Source: Eutypa lata
Taxonomy: Eukaryota; Ascomycota; Sordariomycetes; Xylariales; Diatrypaceae
Assembly: GCA_022661535.1 (NCBI GenBank)
Contig: JAKULF010000008.1
Location: 2,046,001-2,110,000 of the forward strand
Length of the DNA stretch: 64,000 nucleotides
Direction: 5' to 3'
The translations under genes and the position numbers were made by a program. Under the pieces are notes generated by a model. It was not told the origin of the DNA. It ran no database searches and was given only the letters and a program-made list of their open reading frames with translations. The first letter of the stretch is position 1; each line of letters opens with the position of its first letter. Below are positions 51,362 through 62,366 of this stretch, one piece after another.

Positions 51362-53566
51362 GTCGAGATGGATATATGGGGGGTTCTAAAATAATCTCTG
51401 GTGGGAGTAAGTAACGAGACTATGTAGATAGCCTAGTACATAGGTACCCCTTCTATCAAATCTCAAGGTCCTTAAGCAGTAAACTGTTCTCTTGGCACTT
51501 ATAATTACTTTCAGGAACAGTGAAATGGGACTAGTTCATCTTCCAACATCGTGTATCTCCAGCTGCCTTTACCTGCAGCCTATCTCAAGCTATAACCCAC
51601 ATCTTCGGAGAATAGAGTATAGTCCACAGAGTAAATATGGTACTCTATTTAATTGAGGACATGGCATCTTAAGATTTCGATGCATTCATTGTCTACAGCT
51701 CTCTAAAAGCTCGAGGTTCAATGATAATGCTAACACTATGGCTTAATTATGCCACACATTAATTGTACATTGTAACTTCCATCTACCAGCCACCAAGCTT
51801 GATCAAGAGTTGTGCGACTGTCTGTATGCCTGTAGGAATGCCTTAGATGCCAAATTAGGCTACCCCCTTTACCTGGTAAAAGGCACATCTTCGTGTCGAG
51901 CTATATGTTGTGGCTTACGATGGAAAACCTATGCTTATGGCTAAGCCTCCTCTTTGCAATTGATGTGTATAAGGATCTTCAATATCTTACGTCAACTTCC
52001 GTGAGGCTGAGTTACTATGTTCTTAAGGAATGTGGGATCATAGCCTAACACTTAGTTTTCTTTTTCTTTTTAACAAGGACATGTGATTTATCCTAACAAA
52101 ATAGTTTACTATATTAGCTTTTCTGAAGTTCTCGAAAGAAGAAAAGAGATGAACTATCTGGTGACTATCACATCTTTACACAATGAGGGGGGGGGGGGGA
52201 TAGCCTTTGAGTTGGCTATGAGCTCACATACAAACAAGCATGCTGTGAATAAGAACCCCTTTGGAGATTATCCCTTATTATGTTACATGCTTGCATGGCC
52301 TTGATTCTGTCATGCTAGTTTTGATGAAAGGGGGGTAATATTATATAGCTCCTCGTTATCTTATGTTATTATGGCATTGGCATGGGATGATATGCTTAGG
52401 TCACAGAGCGTCACCCCATACCCTCCTATTGTTGCTTATTATGATTAGGCCCAAAGTCTAATTATTTAATTTATGAACGACCTGGTCTATACTAAGGCCA
52501 TGCAAATAACAAATCGAGTTAACCTCTATGTTTGTCCCCACGCCCCCTCTTGCCTGCATTATGTATCTTGCCCTCTGCCTCTTGCCCGTTCACCATTTCC
52601 GATGTGTTTGTCACAAGTTTCCACCCTATCTCCGATTTTAAATTCACGTGGAATTACAAGGCAGGGTAGCAGGAAAGAGACTAGGCGGAGCTTGTGCTCA
52701 GGAGACCCTACCTGGCAGAGGGTGAGGGTGTGAAGAAAGGTCATAATGATGATACATGTTTATAGCATCAAGATATCATGAGCCCCTACGTTGTAGACTA
52801 AATATAATAGTTCTCGTTAACGCTCCATCCAATACCAATATCCTTCCTGGCTATTAAGAGTTGTGTGGCTTTCAGATTACCGGAACACCAAAGGCGCCCT
52901 AAAGGGGAACTAAGGACGGTATAAAAGGCCCTTTGATGGTATATAGCAAGTAGATAACTGATATGTAGCATCGCCCCGTTGTTCGTCTCACTCGTTTTTA
53001 CCATCAATTGCTATTAATCATGTCCATACGTACTACTTAACCTCTTGTTATTTTCAACGTGCTTTTTATGGCCGGTCCTCACATCTCATCGTCGACTCCT
53101 ACTCTACCTTGGCCTCCCCTAGTCATCACCCTCTTATGTACAACACCATCGTCGACCCCTTTTCTTCTTCTCCGCTGTTGACCCGCTTTCCATCTCTACC
53201 CTTCGTCTTACCTTGTACGTACTATTGATATGCTTTTCAGTTCTTTCCACTTCTCACCCCCCCAAGCTTTCCATTCTTCCGCATCCACTCAGGTTTGGAC
53301 CTTCTTCCTCGACCTCTCATCCTTCCACCCTCCACCATCCACCATACCTGACGATTTACTACTTTTTATTGTAAGTCAACTTTTCTGTTGTGTACATAAT
53401 AAACCTCAGCTATTTCAACTCAACAAACCCTTGACGCCATTATCAGTAGCCGGATATTAATCTAATTGACAAATAACCTGCTCTTCAACATGATACACAT
53501 CATCTGGTCATTATCCTAACATATGTTGTAGCGTAGCACGACCGACAGGGCGACGCTGGAGGAAAG
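51362..53566. other. Intergenic, aminopeptidase 3' / 2EXR gene 5' region
   Basis: A 2.2 kb spacer with a 13-base G run at 52187-52199. The last ~500 bp are CT-rich and probably the promoter and leader of the next gene, with possible leader intron sites (GTAAGT near 53371). Short frames such as 52083-52304 rest on low-complexity DNA. Confidence 0.4.
52187..52199 (+). repeat. G homopolymer, 13 bases
   Basis: An uninterrupted G run in intergenic DNA; prone to sequencing length error. Confidence 0.9.
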
Positions 53567-54860
53567 ATGGCACTCGAGTGGAAGAAATGGGTACTCGAGG
53601 AGACAGGGCTCGAGAAGAAGCAGAAAGAAACCACTCCTTTGAAGCAGTTCCATCTGTTTCCCAATCTTGCACAGGAGCTCCAGGACAGTAAGTCTAACTT
53701 TGTTATAGCACAAGAGGATAACGTTTCGCTATGTCGCATATCAGCATAAACAATGTGCTGTGACAGTGAAATAGCGGCATGCTTCTCCTCATTGGGCTTC
53801 TTTTGCTAATGCTATTTCTTCTAGTGGTCTGGGATAGGCACAAGAACGGCTTCGAGATCGTTAGACATTGCTTCGGCTTCCAGGATGACGGGCCAGTGGT
53901 AAGAAATCTTTACAGTTATTTTCTTTCGTTTGTAGCTAGCTTTAGTACCTGGGGTTCCTGGAAGGGGCATATTTGGGAGAAAAAGACTCCGAACGTATCC
54001 CACTCCTCTCTAGAATCTTTACAAGGGATAATTACTGATCTTAGACATTGTAGTATGGTGCGCTCGACATTAAGACGGGAATGTTCTTCGACAATCTGCT
54101 CATCGTGGACCACGACGACGTCATCGACCCGCGAGCCTTGAAGATCAAGGGTAAGACTATCGTGTCGCCTCGGACGTCCATCACTATGTGCTGCTCCCTA
54201 TACGGTCCTCCTGTAAACGAGCGAGGGGTTGATATCTGGGACTTGAATCAGACGAAGGAATATCGCGCTCGAGGGAAATTTCGGTTCTGGGCTGACTTCG
54301 GAAATGATGTGTTCTTCTTCCATTTCGAGGCCTCTGCGCTGCACGGCCCCCTCGGTGCTCTCGACGAACCCTTCCACAACGATCTCTTCACGCGCGAGAT
54401 CTCGTGGGAAGACCAGATCCAGAAGCTGGCTGTTCGGGAACGGCCTGGTCTCTCTCCCTTCGAGAACCTGGATCCCGAGTTTAAACGCGAGCTTAGACAG
54501 ATATGCCCGGGCTGCTTCGGTGACCAGTTTACCCCGTTTCAAGAGGATATCCTCTCCCGATTCAAGTCTCTTCGCGTCCTGTACCTGATCGTGGCCTTCA
54601 ATCCGAAGTGCCATCACGGCCGGCCGTATACCTGGGGCGATGATGTGGTTGATCTTGCGAATGACGGCTTCATGCCGATCGATGAATTCAGAAAGATGCA
54701 CCTAAAGACTGTGACATCTACCGGGGTCCCCGACTGCGAATGCGACCTTGAAAACAAACCAAGCTTGCGTCTTAAGGAGGATGTGGAAAAATTCTTCAAG
54801 AACTTGGAGGAGCCTCGCGAGGTGGAGGTTAGAGTCGTCGTCGACCCGTATGGTGGTTAG
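53567..54860 (+). CDS. 2EXR-like fungal protein, unknown function
   Basis: Three exons, 53567-53687, 53825-53898 and 54054-54860, give 333 aa; introns are 137 and 155 bp. Residues about 26-45 (FHLFPNLAQELQDMVWDRHK) look like the opening of the 2EXR domain common in filamentous fungi, where FxxFPxLPxELRxxIW is followed by a core about a nuclear-size beta/alpha fold of unknown role. The rest has FFDNLLIVDHDDVIDPRALKI, a long helical region with SRFKSLRVLYLIVAFNP, and an acidic C-terminus with VEVRVVVDPYGG. No signal peptide or membrane segment is seen. Assignment to 2EXR is by motif likeness only; the expected LPxELR is LAQELQ here, so this may be a divergent member. Function unknown. Confidence 0.75.
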
Positions 54861-55847
54861 AACATGCAGAACCGGCTTCATAGGGGATCCAGGTTGGAAT
54901 GCGGGCTGATTTACGCCTGGTATAGGTTTGAGGGTGGTATTTCCATGAAGCACATGCTAAGGAGAGCTCGAGGACACTCTTCTCCGTTGCTAGAGGCGTA
55001 AATATGACCTCATACATGGATGTGTAATAAGGAGAAAAAAGAAAATAGGGAAGCTCAGCATGGTAAAGGAACTTACGAGCAGAAATGAACCATATGAGCT
55101 ATTATGATTTGATATGCCGTTGAACGTGTGTTAGATGTGACCATTAAATGATTTTTCTGCTATAAAGGTATCTCTTTCGAACCTGGAGATATGTAAAGTG
55201 CTCTTCTTCCACCCAACCCAGCCTTTAAATAGACTAGGGAAACTCATCTTATTCTCATAACCAACTTCTTCAACAAGCTTACCTTCCTTCACCAGCTTAT
55301 CAACTGGATCATGGAGTTCATCCACCCTGTGAACTACGTATTAGATGTGAGGATAGTTATATTACCGGAACTATTTGCGGCAGTAAATGGATACTCTTAA
55401 CTAAGTATTAGTCCTAAGATTAATAACTTGAGAGATCCTGTCGAACGTGTACTCAAATATATCTTCTTAAACGGATTTGTATAATTATTTAATATTTATT
55501 TTCATTGCGTCTAATTAATAGGGGGAGGACTTCCAAGTAGGGGGTTCTCTGAATTTGGTGGCCCAAGCTCCTTGCCTACGTCACATTTTACCCCCCCTAG
55601 CATCTGCGCTGCTGCGCTGTGCGGCACTGGTGGCTTCCTAGGTACCCACTAACATTGCCTGGGCTGCTGGGTCAGGCACACACTTGAACCTAAATTAGTG
55701 GAGTTCCTAACCTCAACGCCGCTACATATGTACATACATGTGGTGCTAAACAATCAGATCCATGAATAAACATCATCTCTCCTATTGATTCACCCCTTCT
55801 CTCAATTGCGTTATTAGGGCCGGAACAGTCACACTCGCTTTCTCAAG
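54861..55847. other. Intergenic, 2EXR gene 3' / CENP-W promoter
   Basis: A 987 bp spacer. It contains a protein-like minus-strand frame at 55131-55325 (separate entry) and otherwise AT-rich DNA. Confidence 0.4.
55131..55325 (-). pseudogene. Possible gene remnant or terminal exon
   Basis: A 64-codon frame reads like the C-terminal part of a protein (VDELHDPVDKLVKEGKLVEE, then FKGWVGWKKSTLHISRFERD). It opens at GTG just after a candidate acceptor (TTCACAG), not at an ATG. No upstream exon can be found before the CENP-W promoter. It may be a decayed copy or chance. I do not recognise it. Confidence 0.2.
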
Positions 55848-56284
55848 ATGGCTCCAGGCCAGAAAATGTACCCGAGGGCCACGGTCAAGAAGATTGTCAA
55901 GGCGCATTCCAAATGCAATGTGAGCAAGAACGTAGATGTCATGGTAAGCCCCACTTGTATAGTCAATCACGTCTCTGAAGCGCGTCTAACGATTATTATA
56001 TTTATAGATGTTTTTGGACTACGCCCTATTCATGCAAACGTACGAGCGTATCTTTCCCTCACCTTAGGAGATATCGTTTCTAACTGTAGATTATAGATTG
56101 ATGCGGGAGGCAGCAATTGATTCCAAGCAAGCCGGCGAGAGAGGCATCAGCGCCAAAAGTATCAAGAAAGTCACACCTGTGAGTATAAGGCCATGTCCTC
56201 TTTTCTAGCGTATTACTATCCATCCCAATTACTAGGTGTTAATATGATTTAAACTAGGACACCCTGAGCAAGTTCAAGGGATGA
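55848..56284 (+). CDS. wip1: Kinetochore histone-fold protein CENP-W
   Basis: Four exons, 55848-55943, 56008-56039, 56097-56178 and 56258-56284, give 78 aa. The sequence is a single histone fold: YPRATVKKIVKAHSKCNVSKNVDVMMFLDYALFMQTLMREAAI, then GERGISAKSIKKVTPDTLSKFKG. The order of helices and the closing SIKKVTxDTLxKFKG match fungal CENP-W. CENP-W pairs with CENP-T, and with CENP-S/X forms a nucleosome-like particle that links centromeric DNA to the outer kinetochore. The 32-nt second exon and 27-nt last exon are easily missed by gene finders. Every intron (64, 57 and 79 bp) keeps the frame. I exclude NF-YB/Dpb-type histone folds because those are longer and lack this closing motif. Confidence 0.88.
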
Positions 56285-57480
56285 CCGTGCCGGGATTAAG
56301 ATATGATGAGATAGCCTTGTCATATGGCTTCCAATCCAGAGGAAGAAGAGCCTGATCACAAATGCTTCGAGCAACGTTGACTTGATTATCTATAGTTGCT
56401 GCATTGGGATGGTTTTATTTTATTTTAAGAAAGACAACCACACTTAGCAGAATCTTATGTCGACTGCCTAGACTGGGTAGGTCTACAAGAGTTAAGAAGC
56501 TTGCTACATAAACAGCTATGCAATAGCTTAGAGGATGGCGTATGGAGGGTGTTTAACTAGCACACTGTTAATAATCAATAAGACGTGTAAACATCAGTTG
56601 GTGTCATTTGAAGCTTGAGAAAAGTTAAGAGTCTTGGGAGTTATGTGTTTCAGCCTCATAGTGCCTCCATGCATTAGCCCTGCCGAGGGGGGTTGGCTTC
56701 TTCATGATTCTCCTAGTTTCCCTCTACAGTAACCCTCCTTACTATAACATAAAAATCTACCCGGAATGTGAAGGTAGAATCAAGCAGTAACTACAAACGT
56801 AGGTATGCAACTTCAAGTTAACCTACCTTAAGTAATTGTCATTTTCCTACCTCGTATTACTCGTGTAATTAAATCGAAGGTCTGGGGTAAAGTCATCATG
56901 TAACTAACACCTACGTAATATTCGATATTTAGATACGTACCTTTGTGTGCACAGACTCTAACATTGAAAGACTGCATGTGTGAATTGAAAACCCAATTTG
57001 GCCCTAAACAGCCCAATCAAAGGTACCTACATAATAGGTAAGTACTTAAGTATCTACCTAAACTGAATCGTCACTGGCTGTTTACCTCATAGTAAAAGTC
57101 ATAACCAGCCTATTAATACCTATCGTCGACCTCACACTCCACATCCCATAAACAAAAACCTATCCTTTTTTATTCTAAACCCCACACCTACAGATCGTTG
57201 CGCCTCACAAACCTAATACTATTTAAAGTATTCTAGATTGCATATTTTCATATTGATCCTCAAGTTCTATCAAAGCTATTCCCATTCAGCCTTGCGAAGC
57301 AGAGAAAAGCCAAGCTTGATTTTTCAGTTTTCGGTTGTGATTCTACTTACCTGCCCACCTAACCCACCTCCCACTAGTATTTTCTTACTCTTTTGAGCAC
57401 GCGAGCACACTTCTACCTACAAACCACACCACCCACCAACAGCTTCTAAATTACCGACCAGATCGAAGGAAACGATTAAA
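56285..57480. promoter_or_regulatory. Intergenic and promoter of the Yag7-like gene
   Basis: A 1.2 kb spacer. The last 400 bp are C/A/T-rich with CCACACC and CCCACCT motifs typical of a strongly expressed fungal promoter and leader. Short frames are chance. Confidence 0.4.
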
Positions 57481-59135
57481 ATGCCTTCCTCTACTGTCCA
57501 AAACCCACCAGTCCAGACTGAGTCTAAGTCAGCAAAGAAGAAGAAGACTAAGGTTGACCCGCAAATCGAGTCGCCTGCCCCCTCCGTTTCCCCCGCGCCT
57601 GAGAAGTCTTCCTCCGTGTCTGGTGCATACAACGGCCAAGACGAGAATGGAGAGACTGCTTACATTCGGGAGCTACAAAAGTAGGTTTACCTCTTGACTG
57701 TGCCTGCTTACCTTGATGCACCCACTACCCCGCATGTTGTTCACAGGCTGACTGGATCTTTAGGAACGTCCGCAACCTGAACAAGAAGATCGTAAGTTTT
57801 CTCCTGGTGACAGATGATATTAATAATGACTAACTTGTGTGTTTCTTAGTCCAACGCTTCTCGAACTGATTCTATCGTCGCCGAACACAAGGATAAGAGC
57901 CTTGACGAACTCGTCCAACTAAAGCTACTCAACAACGATCAAAGAGCGCAGCGCCTTAAGAAGCCTCAACTTGAGGCCCAGCTTGCCCAGATCGAGGAGC
58001 AGCTGGCTCAGTTTAAGAAGGTCGATGAGGAGTATCGAACACGCCTGGCTGCAGAGAAAACCACCCTCGAGAAGTCGCTAAGTGACAAGTTTGAGTCCGA
58101 GAAGAATGAAGCTGTTAATCAGGAGAAGGAGAAGGCTGCTGCAGATTCTAAGAAGACTCTGCATGACAGCCTTCTGGTTCTCTCCCAATTTCTCCGCCTG
58201 GCTGCCGCCCGTAGATCTGAGGAGGCTGATGCTGGACTCGATGAGAACATGGCTTTGGAGGGAGTCTTACTCAACGTTTACTCAGGTGACGAGGGCGCTG
58301 TTTCAACTATACTGAAACTCATTGAAGGCTCCGAGGAGAAGACGCAGAGCGTTAGCGGCGAGGAGCTTCAAACGTCTTGTAAGTTTCTTGATCTATGATT
58401 TTCTCCTACGACCAAAAGCTCATCTCAAAATAGTTGCCCAGGTTAAGGCGGCAGCTGTAGCACATGTTAGCGCATTCGCAAACATAGATGCTGCACCCGA
58501 GGCTACCGAAACAGCAGAAGCACCCGCCCAGTCTTCCGAACCGATCACAACCGATCCGACGATTGCCTATGCTGGTCTCACTGAGATTGATGCGGCAGGC
58601 GAAACTACTCCGCTGACCAATGGTCACACCGAATCCGGTCCCGACTCAGCCATCCCTGCCAATGCCGATGTTGCCGATAACGCCGCCAATGCTGCTGCGG
58701 AGGCACAATGGGATCCTAACACCGATCTCAGTGCCTCTCAGGAGGAGTGGGTTAAGGTCCCTCGTAATCCTACCGAGACTGAAACCGGCTTGACGGCAAC
58801 GCCGGCTGAAACGGGTAATGTCCAGTCATGGGCGGATGATCAGCCTGACCACCCACCTCAGGTCAGTATATTTCCCATGGTGAGCTCCTTTATAATTTTG
58901 GGAGCTAGGTTACTGACTCTAAGATCAGCCTGCCGCCCCTACCGATGCGAATGACGGCTTCCATCAAGTCCAGCGTAACCGACCACGCGGACACGAACGA
59001 GAGGGTAGCCATGGTTTCAGGGGAGGCCGTGGACGTGGTTACCGTGGCCGCGGCAGCTACGGCGGCGAGGGGCGTGGGCGTGGGCGAGGTCGTGGTGGAC
59101 AGGGCCGTGGCGGAAGACGTAACGAAGAGTCGTAG
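57481..59135 (+). CDS. YAG7: Yag7-like coiled-coil protein with GRG-rich tail
   Basis: Five exons, 57481-57680, 57764-57791, 57850-58378, 58434-58861 and 58929-59135, give 463 aa. Layout: a Lys-rich N-terminus (SAKKKKTKVD); a dimerisation helix (AYIRELQKNVRNLNKKISNASRTDSI, about residues 60-85), the segment seen in yeast Yag7; a long charged coiled coil to about residue 200; an Ala/Thr/Pro-rich linker; and a C-terminal tail of about 40 residues full of GRG and RGG (GRGRGYRGRGSYGGEGRGRG). Such tails bind RNA and are arginine-methylated; GRG spacing suits PRMT5, which is also in this window. Yeast Yag7 associates with ribosomes and chromatin and its exact role is open. The tail exon was found by the reading frame alone. 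Introns are 55-83 bp. Confidence 0.85.
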
Positions 59136-60583
59136 AGGCTTCCTCGTTCTTACCACCGGATAGTCCCTGACTCACCCCCGTACACTCCTCAGGAACCTCT
59201 TTTTGCTCAGCAACAGCAACAGCAAGAGACCCCGAGCTTTGTACGATGGGTTTGGGCTCGAACACCCACTTAATTATACAAGGGGAGAAAACCGGCTAGC
59301 ATGAAGCATTGGTACACATTTCTGCCAGTGCAGTTGTATGTGTGTATGATAAGGTCTGAGGTTATTTCTAATTACTTCGGCATGGAATCGCATGGAGGTA
59401 AAAAGGGAAAAGACGGGGAAGGTAGCCAGTGAGCACTCTGGTTAATACGGCAAGCATCCTCTTTTTTTGATTTTCCGGAAGCAGGTGGAATGGATGTGCA
59501 TTATAGCAGGCGTTCCGTCGGCTTCTTTTTGTTTTCCTCCAAATCAACCCGAACTGGATGGATGGAAGGATGGAGGGAGGAAGGCAGACAGGCAGGAAGG
59601 GAAGGGAAGGCTTGGAATGAATAGATGAATGAATGGCCTGGTCTCGCTCCTCCCAATACTCCCCCTTCTTCCCATTGAACCCTGTACAAAACCAAAACCA
59701 AGAAAAAGGTCTAATAGCATCCATTAAAACCTCATAGCTGGCGTCCAAAAAAAAAGAAAAAGATTCGGCAAGGAATAAATAATACAATGGACTTATGCTT
59801 GACAAACTTTAGTTTTCGATATTCTTTGATCATGTTCCCAACATGCACGCGTGACTGATGATGATCGACGGAAAAATGCCGTTCTTTACCGTACACTCGC
59901 AAAACAGAACTTCTTATATACCTAGAGGCTCGTGGCAAGGTGATATAGAAATGGCGTTACGCAACTGAATGCTCCTCATCTCCATTAATTGGTAGTAATG
60001 TACAACGGAAAGCAAGCAACGGAAGATGAAAAAAGACATTCGACCACGTAGTATTATAGCGCGTCCTATCTTTTTCTTCTTCCCGCATGTAAACTACATT
60101 CCGCCGCCTTGCCGCCGCCCCCTTGACCTACATAAACTACATAAACCAAAAAAAAAAAAAAAAAACGCCGTTCTATGCCCAGCCCGCAGCACCTATGTGT
60201 GTAAGACAGACAAGACAGACAGACATACACCATATCGAGTACCGGAACAGACCATATCTCTCGCCTCACGCGCCAGATTAAAAAATCGTATTTTTCTTTT
60301 CATGCCATGAATACACACCCAATCGTATCAACTCGGTTTCCTTGGGGGAGGGGAAAGCCTCCTCCATAAGCTCGAAAATCGTTGGTCTTAGTAGTATCCA
60401 TCCACATAATGCTTCCCCTAATACCATCATCATAAGCTCTAAATCTCTAGGCCGCAGCTAGCTTTAGAAGAGGGGGGGTATAGGTAGGTAGTTAGCGAAA
60501 GGGAGGGGAAGGACCATCATCTTTCTTTGTTTGGTAACCCCCAACCTCCCCTACTACTACTGCCTTTCCTCTTCTCCCCCTCT
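59136..60583. other. Convergent spacer, Yag7-like gene / Erd2
   Basis: A 1.4 kb region with the 3' UTRs of two converging genes, GA-rich repeats (GGATGGAAGGATGGAGGGAGG near 59560) and an 18-base A run at 60148-60165. No coding region is supported. Confidence 0.45.
60148..60165 (+). repeat. A homopolymer, 18 bases
   Basis: An uninterrupted A run in a convergent spacer. It is not followed by features of a retroposed gene. Confidence 0.9.
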
Positions 60584-61519
60584 CTATACGGGCAGCTTGA
60601 ACTTCTTCCCCTTGATGACCTTCTGGTAGTAGATCCAGAAGAAGTCGCTGTAGAGGACGGTCTGGATGAGGCCGGCGACGATGGCGATCCAGTCGACCTT
60701 GTGGTCGGCGCCCTCGGTGAAGTAGCGCCAGACCCAGTTGGGGATGTAGAGGGCGCGGTAGAGGCCCAGGGCGAACAGGTAGTGGGTGGTGATGACCTCG
60801 GCCTCGCCGGTGCGCTGCAGCATGAAGAGCTGCGGCAGGATGGCCACCGACTCGAGCCAGATGGAGAAGGCCCACGTCATCTCCCACGGCGTCCAGTAGT
60901 AGGGGAGCAGCACCCCGAGCGCCGCCGCCCCGCCCAGCAGGTACTGCACCCGGAACGTGTCCAGGTTCGGGTCCGTCGTCGACTTGTACCGCGTCGTCAT
61001 CAGGTACACCACGTAGCTCTGCGCCGAGATGAAGAGGATCTTGAACAGGATGTTGTACAGGCTCTTGGTGCTGAAGAGATCTGGTAGTGGGGGAAAACAG
61101 TCAAGTCAGAAAAAAAGAAATTGGTTCCTCGCATTCTGGAATGGGTACCTAGAGAGGTAGAGAGTGGTAGTGGTGGAAGTTGGGAATCGAGGGCGTACCT
61201 AGGTATCTCGTGATGTAGACGATCAGATACAACGCTTGCGACTTGAACGAGATGCCGGCGGCGCCCTGGAGGGGGAGGACATGGTTAGCAATGCTTTGCT
61301 TGCTTCGAATTGCGATACAATCTCTATCTACGTGACCAGGGGAGACGGGAATAGATGACGTACGTTGAGCTCGGTCATCTTATGGAGCAATATGAAAATG
61401 GATCCCAGGTGGGAAAAGTCCGCTGGATTCAATCATTAACATGTCTGATCCCAATTGCTCCAGGTGGATGGACTGCTTCTTCTTTTTTTACCTAGGACTC
61501 GGAAGACGTTTAACGACAT
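60584..61519 (-). CDS. ERD2: ER lumen protein-retaining receptor (HDEL receptor)
   Basis: Four exons, complement of 61492-61519, 61364-61422, 61199-61265 and 60584-61080, give 216 aa, the usual length. It retrieves HDEL/KDEL-tagged chaperones from Golgi to ER via COPI. The sequence has seven hydrophobic segments, the start MSLNVFRVLADFSHLGSIFIL, the signature GISFKSQALYLIVYITRYLDLF (about residues 32-53), LESVAILPQLFMLQRTGEAE and HYLFALGLYRALYIPNWVWRY, and a lysine-rich C-terminal IKGKKFKLPV for retrieval. The first exon codes for only nine residues and was found by fitting MSLNVFRVL to the known N-terminus. The third exon's donor lies inside a CGTACCTAGGTAT palindrome. Introns are 69, 98 and 118 bp. 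Confidence 0.96.
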
Positions 61520-62366
61520 GGTGGTTTGTTTGTTGATATATATCCCGTCGCAACCCAACTACTACTACTAGTGCTGCTGCTACTGCTACTACCTCTGACT
61601 ATACAGGGAAAGCCGCACTTTAAGCAGCATCGAATAACGAGAGCAGGATAATAAAAGGGGACGGACGGAGTCGAAGGGTTTTTGGAGGTCGTCTGAATTT
61701 TTAGTTTCGAAGTTGGCGTGTGTTGTTTTGTTTGATTGAAAAAGCTGCACACGGTTAATATGTAGTTAGTTGATAAAGTTAACGAGAGACCCGAATTAAT
61801 TGGAAAGAATGTTTCTCTCACCCAAACTCTTTCTCTCTTGTGTCTCCTTGAGGACACGAACGCGATTGAGCTGTGATTGGGTTGAAACCCATGCACCATG
61901 CAAGCTACATACGTACTTACATAGAATAGGCTCTTTTCTTGCATGTGGCTGATGAACAGTGCCTAGCCACAAACTATGTAGATAAATGACGTTATATTCA
62001 ATATGCAACTAAAGAGTCTCTTAGATCTTACCGGGTTTCGGAGCTAAGGTAAGCAGATCCCAGCCAGCGCAGTACCTAGTCGGAGCTTAACAGCTTGGCG
62101 GACCAGATCGTACATACCTAGGACAGGGGGCTCAGAGCTCAGTCATTAGCGCTCTTTAGGACGTCTGACGTATTACAAAGCAGTTGCCTATAGAACCTTC
62201 GAGTTACCATTTACTATATAATCCATTTGTCGCATTGCGCTGAGGAGGCGCGCATTCTTTTCGTAAAATCTTTAATTAGCATTAATCTTCTCACCTTATC
62301 CTAATATACGAGATATCCTCCACTTCGTCTAGTTTCAACGTGCATACCTATCAACCAGCAGCAAAC
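61520..62366. promoter_or_regulatory. Divergent promoter region, Erd2 / WLM protease
   Basis: An 847 bp spacer with a run of CTA/CTG triplets at 61556-61590, just upstream of Erd2. A GC-rich block at about 62030-62112 carries two TCGGAGCT direct repeats about 43 bp apart. Confidence 0.45.

Noticed and set aside
60066..60310. Frames across the A run in the convergent spacer
   Set aside because: They depend on a homopolymer and have Lys or Phe runs only.
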